Of a DNA stretch of 12,540 nt, positions 5,817 to 12,540 are shown one piece after another. A model generated the notes under the pieces. The model ran no database searches. It was not told the origin of the DNA and worked only from the letters and a program-made list of their open reading frames with translations. Numbering within the stretch: the stretch's first letter is position 1; each line of letters begins with the position of its first letter. Both the position numbers and the translations under genes were made by a program. This DNA comes from an uncultured Bacteroidales bacterium. GTDB taxonomy: Bacteria; Bacteroidota; Bacteroidia; Bacteroidales; Muribaculaceae. Where the stretch lies: assembly GCA_900554345.1 (NCBI GenBank), contig USHH01000044.1, forward strand, positions 1-12,540. Reading direction: 5' to 3'.

Positions 5817-7478
5817 ATGGCGAAAGATTCACGACCGGCAGCGGCCCGACTCCTCTTACTGGGAGTTCTGGCGCCTCTGCTGGCCGTCTTTACGATGCCC
5901 GGCGCCCTTGCCGCTCCAGGGGGCGCCCCTGATGCCGCCGCCCTGGTGGCTCAGGCCCGCGCATGCCTTTACAGCAATCCTAAAGAGGCCTCGCGACTCG
6001 CCGGAAAGGCGATTCAGATCTCCGACCTCGCCCGGCCCGACTCCACATGCCTCGCCGCCACTATCCTCTATGGCGAGGCAGAGCAGCTTCTCGGCAATTT
6101 CGATCTCAGCATACGGGTGTTGCACGACGCCGAGACTTTTGTCGACAGGTCTGACTCCCGCACCCTCGGCTGTCTCTACGCCCTCCAGGGCCGCGTGCTC
6201 GGCAAGCTCGGCGATTTCCCGCGCTCCTCAGAGCTCAACGACCGCGCCACCTCCATATTCCGTGCCCTCGGCGACTCAAGCGCCGTCGCGTGGTGCTACA
6301 ACGAGCGCGGAATCATGCTGCTCAACACCGACCAGTTTGCCGTGGCCGAACACCTCTTCCGCCGGGCCCTCGACATAAACCGCCGGCTCCACGACCTCAA
6401 GGCCATAGCGAGCACCCTCAACAACCTCTGCCTCTATCCGGGAGACTCCCGCGAGAAGCTCGAGATGATCGACGAGGCCATAGCCATCAACCGCAACCTC
6501 GAGTCGACATGGGGACTCGGCGAGAACCTCAACAACAAGGCCAAGCAGCTCTGCTACGCCGGGCGTCCCCGGGAGGCCATCGGCGTGCTCGCCGAAGCAT
6601 ATTCCCACATCAGCCAGATCGAGGCCCGCGAGCTCCTGTGCGACTACTATGAGTATATGGCCATGGCCCATTCCGGCATCGGCGACTACCGCTCGGCCTA
6701 CGAGTATCTCGGCAGGATGGCCGGCCTCGTGCGCGACCTCCAGCGCCGCAACAACCAGCGCAACGCCGAGCTCGAGCTCAGCCACAAGCGCCTCACCGAC
6801 CAGACACACGCCGCCGAGCGCCAGGAGATCGACTACAGGATCAAGCTCCTCTACCGCAACCTCTGGATTCTCGTCGCCGTCGTGGTGCTCGGGGGCATCA
6901 GCGCCTTCTTCTTCTACAAATGGTATCGCCATGAGAAGAACCTCCAGCTCCTCACCGCCCGCCACGACCTCGACCTCAAGGACAAGGAGCTCGACGCCCT
7001 CAAGCTCCGCCAGAAGCAGCTCGAGCTCGAGAACGCGCGCAACATGCTCTCGGCATCACATCAGGAGCTCACCGAGTTTGCCGCCTTCCTCAGGAGCCGC
7101 AACGAGATGATGGGCCGCATCCGCGAGATGATCCGCGAAGCATACAGGATGGACCCCGACACCATCGTGCCCCACCTCAAGAAGACCAACGCCTTCATCT
7201 CTTCCTGCACCACCAACGACAAGACCTCCCAGTCGCTGCTCATGAAGGCCGAGGAGCGCAACAAGGATTTCCTCACGCGACTCACCGAGCGTCACCCGGC
7301 CCTCACCAAGGGGGAGCGCAACCTCGCCCTCCTCATCCGCGGGGGCCTCGCCTCGAAGGAGATCTCGATGCTCCTCGGCATCGAGCCACGCACCGTCAAC
7401 ATGAGCCGATACCGCCTGCGCAAGGCCCTCGACATCCCCACCGAGGAAGACCTCCACGACTATCTCCAGAAGCTCTGA
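5817..7478 (+). CDS. Membrane-anchored TPR regulator with LuxR-type helix-turn-helix
   Basis: Residues 1-33 form a signal peptide or N-terminal signal segment (RLLLLGVLAPLLAVFTMPGALA). Residues about 40-305 are helical TPR-type repeats (for example YGEAEQLLGNFDLSIRVLHDA, YALQGRVLGKLGDFPRSSEL, YNERGIMLLNTDQFAVAEHLF). One membrane span lies at 349-368 (LWILVAVVVLGGISAFFFYK), with basic residues YKWYRHEK after it, so the C-terminus is cytoplasmic. A coiled-coil linker follows (about 380-410). The last domain (496-553: LTKGERNLALLI, ASKEISMLLGIEPRTVNMSRYRLRKAL) is a LuxR/GerE-like DNA-binding helix-turn-helix of the type common in Bacteroidota TPR regulators. Sensing in the periplasm and DNA binding in the cytoplasm is the expected arrangement. 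The gene follows the 281-residue gene by 12 bases, is closed by a terminator, and lies directly before susC. Its targets (own operon, susCD or elsewhere) are not shown by the sequence. Confidence 0.92.
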   Translation: MAKDSRPAAARLLLLGVLAPLLAVFTMPGALAAPGGAPDAAALVAQARACLYSNPKEASRLAGKAIQISDLARPDSTCLAATILYGEAEQLLGNFDLSIRVLHDAETFVDRSDSRTLGCLYALQGRVLGKLGDFPRSSELNDRATSIFRALGDSSAVAWCYNERGIMLLNTDQFAVAEHLFRRALDINRRLHDLKAIASTLNNLCLYPGDSREKLEMIDEAIAINRNLESTWGLGENLNNKAKQLCYAGRPREAIGVLAEAYSHISQIEARELLCDYYEYMAMAHSGIGDYRSAYEYLGRMAGLVRDLQRRNNQRNAELELSHKRLTDQTHAAERQEIDYRIKLLYRNLWILVAVVVLGGISAFFFYKWYRHEKNLQLLTARHDLDLKDKELDALKLRQKQLELENARNMLSASHQELTEFAAFLRSRNEMMGRIREMIREAYRMDPDTIVPHLKKTNAFISSCTTNDKTSQSLLMKAEERNKDFLTRLTERHPALTKGERNLALLIRGGLASKEISMLLGIEPRTVNMSRYRLRKALDIPTEEDLHDYLQKL

Positions 7479-7537
7479 GCGACATGGCCGGGAGGGTGCA
7501 GGAAAATTGCAAACGTATTAAAAAGACGATATGCCGA

Positions 7538-7580
7538 AATCCGGCGCTTTCCTTTCCGAAGGCGCCGGATTCTCCGTTTT
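7538..7580 (+). terminator. Rho-independent terminator after the regulator gene
   Basis: The arm AATCCGGCGC (7538-7547) pairs perfectly with GCGCCGGATT (7562-7571). The stem extends inward by four more pairs, one of them T-G (7548-7551 with 7558-7561), giving 14 pairs and a 6-base loop. A short T-run (GTTTT, 7576-7580) follows four bases later. The hairpin begins 60 bases after the regulator stop codon. The T-tract is modest but the stem is strong, so I take it as the end of the upstream operon. Confidence 0.85.
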
Positions 7581-7589
7581 GTATATATC
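7574..7589 (+). repeat. 16-base direct repeat, copy 1 (overlaps the terminator tail)
   Basis: CCGTTTTGTATATATC. It matches the copy at 7663-7678 in 15 of 16 bases. Its TTTTG includes the terminator's T-run. It could be a regulator site, part of a promoter (TTTG resembles the Bacteroidota -33 element), or a chance duplication. Confidence 0.75.
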
Positions 7590-7625
7590 TCCGAAAGCGT
7601 ATCTTATTGATATTAAGGTCAGGCG

Positions 7626-7652
7626 TATTCTCATTTGTAGACACTGAGAATA
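7626..7652. promoter_or_regulatory. 8-base inverted repeat, possible operator
   Basis: TATTCTCA (7626-7633) and TGAGAATA (7645-7652) are perfect inverted copies separated by 11 bases, with half-site centres 19 bases apart, close to two helical turns. No T-run follows, so it is not a terminator. Its place upstream of the susC promoter fits a dimeric DNA-binding site; an RNA hairpin is the alternative only if transcription starts upstream of it. Confidence 0.45.
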
Positions 7653-7662
7653 TAGTCCAAAG

Positions 7663-7678
7663 CCGTTTTGTATACATC
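7663..7678 (+). repeat. 16-base direct repeat, copy 2
   Basis: CCGTTTTGTATACATC, one base different from the copy at 7574-7589 and 89 bases downstream of it. It contains the 8-base palindrome TGTATACA (7669-7676), which the first copy lacks because of its one mismatch. It lies about 18 bases before the proposed -33 element of susC, a position suited to an activator or repressor. Confidence 0.75.
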
Positions 7679-7695
7679 GGGTAGCCATTCAGGGC

Positions 7696-7726
7696 TTGAC
7701 AGACACTTGCATATACTCTAACTTAG
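7696..7726 (+). promoter_or_regulatory. Putative Bacteroidota promoter for susCD
   Basis: TTG at 7696-7698 (partial -33 TTTG), then a 20-base spacer, then TAACTTAG at 7719-7726, which matches the Bacteroidota -7 consensus TAnnTTTG in all fixed positions but one. Transcription would start near 7730-7735, giving a leader of roughly 35-40 bases before the susC ATG. It is the best match that I found in the gap. Confidence 0.5.
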
Positions 7727-7742
7727 CGGCGGAAAAAATCCA

Positions 7743-7752
7743 TAAACGTTTA
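7743..7752. promoter_or_regulatory. Perfect 10-base palindrome in the susC leader
   Basis: TAAACGTTTA lies 16 bases before the susC start and just downstream of the proposed transcription start. It may be a repressor site or an accident in an AT-rich leader. Confidence 0.3.
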
Positions 7753-7768
7753 ACCTATTTAAATCATC

Positions 7769-10700
7769 ATGGCAAACTTAGCACATCTGAAGAGACGGAT
7801 CCTGCAATGGCTGATCCTCGTCTGCGTCGCCTTCCCGATGCAGGCCCTCGGCCAGAAGATCACCGTCACAGGCACAGTGAGTGAAACAAACGGCGAACCG
7901 GTGATCGGCGCCACTGTTATGGAAAAAGGCACCGCCAACGGCACCGCTACCGACATCGACGGAAAATACACCATCTCCGTCGACCCCAAGGCCACTCTCG
8001 TGGTCTCTTACGTGGGCTACGACACCCAGGAGATTAAGGTGAACGGCCAGACGACTATCGACATCACAATTAAGGAGAACGACCAGCTTCTCGACGAGGT
8101 GGTGGTGGTCGGATACGGCACGATGAAGAAGAGCGACATGACTGGCGCCATCTCCAGCGTCAGCGGCAAGGACCTCGCCAAGCGCGCCACCACAAATCCC
8201 GCCGAGGCCCTCCAGGGCAAGATCGCCGGCGTCAACATCCAGAAGAGCGGCGGCAACGCCGGAGCGGGCGTCTCGGTCAAGATACGTGGCGTCAAGACTT
8301 TCGGCGACAACGAGCCCCTCTACATCATCGACGGATTCCCCGGCGACATCAACGCCGTCAACCCCCAGGACATCCAGAGCCTCGAGGTGCTTAAGGACGG
8401 TGCCGCCGCCGCCATCTACGGTTCGGTGGCCGCCAACGGCGTGGTGCTCATCACCACAAAGTCGGGCGCGCGCGGCGATGTCAAGGTTGACTTCAACGCC
8501 TACGTCAGCTGGACAGAAATCGCCAACCGCCTCGAGATGCTCGACGCCGACGAATACAAGAGCGTACACACACAGATGTACAACAACTGGAACTCACACG
8601 TGATGAACCATCCCGAGATCTACGATCCCGACGGCACCGGCAGCTTCGAGAACTCGCTGCTCGCGCTCCCCGAATACCTAAGCCACAACACCGGCGTCAA
8701 TACCGACTGGCAGAAGGCCATGACACGCACCGGATTCTCGCAGAACTATATGGTGTCGGTGCGCGGCGGCTCCGACTTCGGACGCTACTCCGTGAGCTAC
8801 AACCACGCCGACGACAAGGGTATCTTCCTCGGCAACAAGCACCGTCAGGACATCGCCCGCATAAAGGTCAACGCCAGCAAGTATATCTTCGACTTCGAGG
8901 CCAACATGGCGTTCAAATACACCAAGACCGAGCAGCCCCAGTATCAGCTCAAGGAAATGTATGGCATCTCGCCCCTCGTGCCCGTCTACAACGAGAACAA
9001 CGAGTATGGCTTCGGCCTCACCGACTTCGACGGCCTCCCCAACAACCGCAATGTGATGGCCGACAACTACTACCGCCAGAGCGACTCCCGCTACTACCAC
9101 ACCACGGCAAACGCCGCCATCACAGTCAACTTCACACCCTGGCTCAACTTCAAGACCAGCTACGCCTACCGCGGCGAGCATGAGCGCGACTCCTACCACA
9201 CCCCCGCCTACGTCGCCGACGTCCGCGCCAAGACGGAGTATCCCTACAATGAGGAGACTTCCGCCTACTGGGAAGAGCAGATCAACGAGAACGTGCTCTC
9301 CTTCAACAAGACCTTCGGTCTCCATTCCGTGCAGGCCGTGGCCGGCACCTCGATAATGGCACGTAAATACAACTGGCACACCGTAGGCGTCGACGGCAAG
9401 ACCACCGTCTACAAAGTGGAAGACGGCCAGCTCGTCATCAACGAGACTCCCGCCGGATTCCTCGACCAGAGCTTCACCACCATCGGCGCCGGCGCCGGCG
9501 GCACTTTCTCCGGCTCCGGCTCCAAGTGGAACTACCGCCGCGTGTCATACTTCGGCCGCGTCAACTATAACTTCGACGACCGCTACCTCCTCCAGGCCAC
9601 AATCCGCCGCGACGGCTCGTCCAAGTTCGGCTCCGAATCCCGCTGGGGCACCTTCCCCTCCGTGGCCCTCGGATGGAGAATCTCCAATGAGGAGTTCTTC
9701 CCGAAAGACAACTTCGTGAGCAACCTGAAGCTCCGCGCAAGCTGGGGACGCCTCGGCAACGAGAACGCCCTCGGATACTACGACTTCCTCGCCCTCATCT
9801 CCACCTACAACACCAAGTATCAGGGATACGTGCAGGGCAACGGCGACAACGCATGGGCCGGCAGCATCGCACGCGCCCTCGAGAACCGCTCGCTGAAGTG
9901 GGAGACCACCGACACCAAAAACATCGGCGTCGACTACGGATTCCTCAACAACCACATCAACGGATCTATCAACTGGTATTACAACAAGACCGAAGACCTC
10001 CTCATCACCAAGGTGCTTCCCCCGTCGGCCGGCCTCTCCAACCCCATCCTCAATGTCGGCAAGATGCGCAACACGGGCATCGAGTTTGAGATCAACTACC
10101 AGGACTCCCGCGCCGGCTGGGACTACAACATCGGCCTCAACCTCGCCACGACATCCAACAAGGTGCTCGAGCTTTCCGACCCCGACCAGGTGCTCTACGG
10201 CGAAGGCCTCAAGTTCGGCACCGAGCACTTCCCCACGCAGACCATGGTGGGCCATCCCATCGGCTCATTCTTCCTCTATAAGACCGACGGCCTCTTCCAG
10301 AGCGACGAGGAAGCCCGCGCCTACGTCAACGACCGCGGCGAGCGCCTCCAGCCCCTGGCCGACGCCGGCGACGTGAAATTCGTCGACGTCAACGGCGACG
10401 GCGTGATCGACGACCTCGACAAGGTGGAGTGCGGCTCCGGCATCCCCAAGCTGGAGGTCAACCTCAACTTCTCCGTGGCATGGCGCGGCTTCGACCTCTC
10501 CGGCGTGCTCGGCAGCGCGTGGGGCCACAAGCTCTACAACGGCAACCGCTACTTCTATGAAAGCATGAACGCCGGCTCCAACTTCCTCAAGTCGTCGCTC
10601 GACGCCTGGACGCCCCAGAACACCAATACCGACGTGCCCCGCGCCATCTTCCAGGATCCCAACGGCAACCTCAAGGAGAGCGACCGATTCCTCGAGAACG

Positions 10701-10939
10701 GCAATTTCGTACGCCTCCGCCAGATCCAGCTCGGCTACACAATCCCCGCCCGCCTCACCAAGAAGATCTATATCGAGAACGTACGCTTCTATTTCGCGGC
10801 CGACAACCTCTTCACCATCACAAAATACAAGGGCGTCGACCCCGAGTTCTCGCGTGCCAACGTGCTCAACACAGGTATCGACAAGCTCATCTATCCCTTC
10901 ACCCGCACCTTCACCATCGGTGCCCAGGTGACTTTCTGA
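7769..10939 (+). CDS. susC: SusC/RagA-family TonB-dependent outer-membrane transporter
   Basis: This is the 1056-residue outer-membrane barrel of a SusCD pair, which imports a glycan or other nutrient with energy from TonB. The signal peptide ends at about residue 28 (QALG|QK). Residues 30-103 form the carboxypeptidase-D-regulatory-like (CarboxypepD_reg-like) domain (ITVTGTVSETNGEPVIGATV to SYVGYDTQEIKV). DEVVVVGYGTMKKSDMTGAI (109-128) is the SusC signature, followed by the plug (about 125-235) with LYIIDGFPGDI and AAAIYGSVAANGVVLITTKSG. The barrel ends in TFTIGAQVTF with the usual terminal Phe. DVNGDGVIDD at 873-882 is the Asp-rich loop common in SusC proteins. Residues 572-587 form a Gly/Ser-rich loop. 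There is no STN domain, so sigma/anti-sigma signalling is unlikely. The length is normal for the family. susD starts 28 bases later. The substrate is unknown. Confidence 0.97.
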   Translation: MANLAHLKRRILQWLILVCVAFPMQALGQKITVTGTVSETNGEPVIGATVMEKGTANGTATDIDGKYTISVDPKATLVVSYVGYDTQEIKVNGQTTIDITIKENDQLLDEVVVVGYGTMKKSDMTGAISSVSGKDLAKRATTNPAEALQGKIAGVNIQKSGGNAGAGVSVKIRGVKTFGDNEPLYIIDGFPGDINAVNPQDIQSLEVLKDGAAAAIYGSVAANGVVLITTKSGARGDVKVDFNAYVSWTEIANRLEMLDADEYKSVHTQMYNNWNSHVMNHPEIYDPDGTGSFENSLLALPEYLSHNTGVNTDWQKAMTRTGFSQNYMVSVRGGSDFGRYSVSYNHADDKGIFLGNKHRQDIARIKVNASKYIFDFEANMAFKYTKTEQPQYQLKEMYGISPLVPVYNENNEYGFGLTDFDGLPNNRNVMADNYYRQSDSRYYHTTANAAITVNFTPWLNFKTSYAYRGEHERDSYHTPAYVADVRAKTEYPYNEETSAYWEEQINENVLSFNKTFGLHSVQAVAGTSIMARKYNWHTVGVDGKTTVYKVEDGQLVINETPAGFLDQSFTTIGAGAGGTFSGSGSKWNYRRVSYFGRVNYNFDDRYLLQATIRRDGSSKFGSESRWGTFPSVALGWRISNEEFFPKDNFVSNLKLRASWGRLGNENALGYYDFLALISTYNTKYQGYVQGNGDNAWAGSIARALENRSLKWETTDTKNIGVDYGFLNNHINGSINWYYNKTEDLLITKVLPPSAGLSNPILNVGKMRNTGIEFEINYQDSRAGWDYNIGLNLATTSNKVLELSDPDQVLYGEGLKFGTEHFPTQTMVGHPIGSFFLYKTDGLFQSDEEARAYVNDRGERLQPLADAGDVKFVDVNGDGVIDDLDKVECGSGIPKLEVNLNFSVAWRGFDLSGVLGSAWGHKLYNGNRYFYESMNAGSNFLKSSLDAWTPQNTNTDVPRAIFQDPNGNLKESDRFLENGNFVRLRQIQLGYTIPARLTKKIYIENVRFYFAADNLFTITKYKGVDPEFSRANVLNTGIDKLIYPFTRTFTIGAQVTF

Positions 10940-10967
10940 CCCTCAACCTCCTAAACACCGAATAATC

Positions 10968-12482
10968 ATGAAAACAAAGATAATCATCCCGGCCCTCCTC
11001 CTCATGGCCGCATCATTCTCCTCTTGCGAGGACTATCTCACCGTGGAGAGCCCCGACCAGCTCACTTCCGCCAACTTCTGGCGCGACCAGAGCGACGCCG
11101 AGGCCGGTCTCGCCGCCGCATACTCACAGCTGGAATACTATATCGACACCTGGGAGTTCGCCGAGGTGAAATGGCCAGTCGAGGCCTTCCGCGAGGACAT
11201 CGTCAACGTAGGCTCCGACGTCCCCAACTATCCCAACTGGATGGAGCTCTACAACTTCACCAACACCAACGGCAACTCGCAGGTCACCAGCTACTGGACC
11301 AACAACTACCGCGGCCTCTCCTTCTCCAACCAGGTCATCGCCAAGGTAGCCGAGATTCCCGACGGAAAGATCGACCCCGCGATGCGCACCCAGATCGTAA
11401 ACGAGGGACGCTTCCTCCGCGCATACTACCACATCAAGCTCCTCCTCAACTGGGAGAAGATCATCGTGCGCGACCACTTCATCACCAATCAGGCCGACCT
11501 CAGCGCCCCCCTATCCGAGAGGGCCGACGCATGGGACTTCGTTGCTGAGGACCTTCAGGCCGCCACCGCGCTTCCCGCGAAGCATGATGCCGACCACCTC
11601 GGCCGCGCCACGAAGGGCGCCGCCTACGCATACCTCGGCCTCGTCTACCTCACACGAGCCTACGAGGAGCCCTCGCGCAAGGAGGAGTTTCTCGGCAAGG
11701 CCGTCGACGCCCTCTCCAACGTCACCGGCTATCAGCTCGTGAAGCAGTTCAACTCCATGTTCGACGCCTCCAACAAGAACAGCGCCGAGTCCGTCTTCGA
11801 GCTCCAGACCTCGATGAGCAACGCCAACGGCGCCAACTACCGCACCCAGCTCCACCGCTGGATCGGCTGCGGCGAGCTCTGGGGCTGGGATGAGATCCTC
11901 CCCTCCTCCGTGCTCTTCAACGAGTATAAGAAGGAAGGCGAGATCGCCACGACCGGCCGCTACGACTCCCGCCTCTACTACACCCTCTTCTTCCCCTGCG
12001 ACTACTTCAACGACCAGGAGGCCGGCAATGTCTACGGCTACACATATTATGACTGGTTTGGAGAGGGGGCCACGAAGGTGGCCTTCCGCAAGCTGATGCC
12101 CGCCGACTACGACGGCCTTGCCGCCAACTACTGCGCCATCAACATCCCGCTGATGCGCTACGCCAACGTGCTGCTCATGAAGGCCGAGGCCCTCAACGAG
12201 CTCGGCCGCACCGCCGAGGCCATTCCCCTCATCAACGAGGTGCGCGACGTACACGGCGACATGCCTCCGATGACCGGCACCTCCAAGGAGGCCGTACAGG
12301 CCCAGATCGAGCACGAGCGCATGATCGAGTTCCCGCTCGAGAACTGGCGCTGGTATGACCTGCGCCGCTGGGGCAAGACCGCCCAGGCACTCCAGGCCGC
12401 GGGCCGCGCCGGCTACGACGCATCGCGCGCCTTCTACCCCGTGCCCCTCACGGAGCTCAACACCAACGACCAGCTGAAATAA
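10968..12482 (+). CDS. susD: SusD/RagB-family surface nutrient-binding lipoprotein
   Basis: The 504-residue lipoprotein is the lid of the SusC transporter and binds the substrate at the cell surface. Residues 1-20 are a type II signal peptide with the lipobox FSSC (Cys20); the next residues, EDYL, start with acidic residues, as in Bacteroidota surface-export signals. The N-terminal helical part carries the family pattern FWRDQSDAEAGLAAAYSQL (38-56). The C-terminal SusD/RagB domain shows LMRYANVLLMKAEALNELG, LINEVRD, and HERMIEFPLENWRWYDLRRWG, and ends with FYPVPLTEL. TPR-like helices lie between. It is 28 bases after susC and complete, with TAA at 12480-12482. It is probably transcribed from the susC promoter. 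The binding residues that decide the ligand cannot be inferred from sequence by eye. Confidence 0.97.
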   Translation: MKTKIIIPALLLMAASFSSCEDYLTVESPDQLTSANFWRDQSDAEAGLAAAYSQLEYYIDTWEFAEVKWPVEAFREDIVNVGSDVPNYPNWMELYNFTNTNGNSQVTSYWTNNYRGLSFSNQVIAKVAEIPDGKIDPAMRTQIVNEGRFLRAYYHIKLLLNWEKIIVRDHFITNQADLSAPLSERADAWDFVAEDLQAATALPAKHDADHLGRATKGAAYAYLGLVYLTRAYEEPSRKEEFLGKAVDALSNVTGYQLVKQFNSMFDASNKNSAESVFELQTSMSNANGANYRTQLHRWIGCGELWGWDEILPSSVLFNEYKKEGEIATTGRYDSRLYYTLFFPCDYFNDQEAGNVYGYTYYDWFGEGATKVAFRKLMPADYDGLAANYCAINIPLMRYANVLLMKAEALNELGRTAEAIPLINEVRDVHGDMPPMTGTSKEAVQAQIEHERMIEFPLENWRWYDLRRWGKTAQALQAAGRAGYDASRAFYPVPLTELNTNDQLK

Positions 12483-12514
12483 GCTGACCAACGATTAATA
12501 GACACTAACGACCG

Positions 12515-12540
12515 ATGTTCCGCATTATCCTCATCATGGC
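12515..12540 (+). CDS. Start of a further exported protein (partial, window edge)
   Basis: An ATG at 12515 opens MFRIILIM, a basic then hydrophobic start like a signal peptide, and runs off the window after eight codons and two bases. It lies 32 bases after the susD stop, in the same direction, with an AT-rich leader (ATTAATAGACACTAACGACC). In such loci this position often holds a SusE/F-like or other surface lipoprotein, or an enzyme, but nothing here decides which. Confidence 0.5.

Larger units (their letters stand above)
1..7580 (+). other. Predicted transcription unit of exported proteins plus regulator
   Basis: Seven genes (the first partial) lie on the + strand with gaps of 36, 28, 16, -4, 91 and 12 bases and no convincing internal terminator, and end at the hairpin terminator 7538-7580. 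The start lies left of the window. Internal promoters cannot be excluded, most plausibly at the 91-base gap that holds the heptamer array. The unit is inferred from spacing and direction only. Confidence 0.55.

Noticed and set aside
7484..7684. Small open frame (66 codons) in the gap before susC
   Set aside because: It runs through the terminator hairpin and both direct repeats, and its composition does not resemble the neighbouring genes.
7696..7716. Sigma-70-like TTGACA and TATACT
   Set aside because: The two hexamers are only 10 bases apart, too close for a housekeeping promoter. The Bacteroidota-type reading with TAACTTAG fits better.
7778..8569. Antisense open frame (263 codons) opposite the start of susC
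   Set aside because: Same composition artefact; the + strand encodes the conserved carboxypeptidase-D-like and plug domains of SusC.
11511..12491. Antisense open frame (326 codons) opposite susD
   Set aside because: The + strand frame is a clear SusD. The antisense product is low-complexity Val/Gly/Glu/Leu typical of complementary frames in high-GC genes.

Overview
The window looks like a chromosomal stretch from a high-GC member of the Bacteroidales; Muribaculaceae is my best guess, by recall and without any search. The reasons are a SusC/SusD pair, AT-rich translation starts without clear Shine-Dalgarno sites, a Bacteroidota-type promoter motif, and a membrane-anchored TPR/LuxR-type regulator. 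Every gene I accept is on the + strand. I see no rRNA, tRNA, CRISPR array, transposase or integrase.

Region 1 (1-7580) reads as one long transcription unit that starts left of the window. It contains the 3' end of an unknown gene (1-114), then five genes for exported proteins: an unrecognised 328-residue protein; a 296-residue protein with an LPP20-like N-terminal region and a seven-heptad Gln/Ala-rich segment; a 325-residue protein with a C-terminal NTF2/SnoaL-like domain; a 606-residue protein with two PEGA-like plus TPR-like modules; and a 281-residue protein with a duplicated charged helix. The last gene encodes a regulator with periplasmic TPRs, one membrane span and a cytoplasmic LuxR-type helix-turn-helix. 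Gaps are short (12-36 bases, one 4-base overlap), apart from a 91-base gap that holds a nine-unit heptamer array. A strong hairpin terminator closes the unit at 7538-7580.

Region 2 (7581-7768) is a visibly AT-richer regulatory stretch. It contains two near-identical 16-base direct repeats 89 bases apart (the first overlaps the terminator tail), an 8-base inverted repeat, a likely Bacteroidota promoter and a 10-base palindrome just before the SusC start.

Region 3 (7769-12540) is a polysaccharide-utilisation-type pair, SusC (1056 residues) and SusD (504 residues), followed by the first codons of a further gene at the right edge.

How the parts may work together (inference): the upstream genes make a set of secreted, probably periplasmic, proteins together with a membrane-spanning regulator, which is well placed to act on its own operon, on susCD, or on both. 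The SusC has no STN signalling domain and there is no sigma/anti-sigma pair in view, so trans-envelope sigma control is unlikely here. The substrate cannot be read from this window, because no glycoside hydrolase, sulfatase or peptidase is present.
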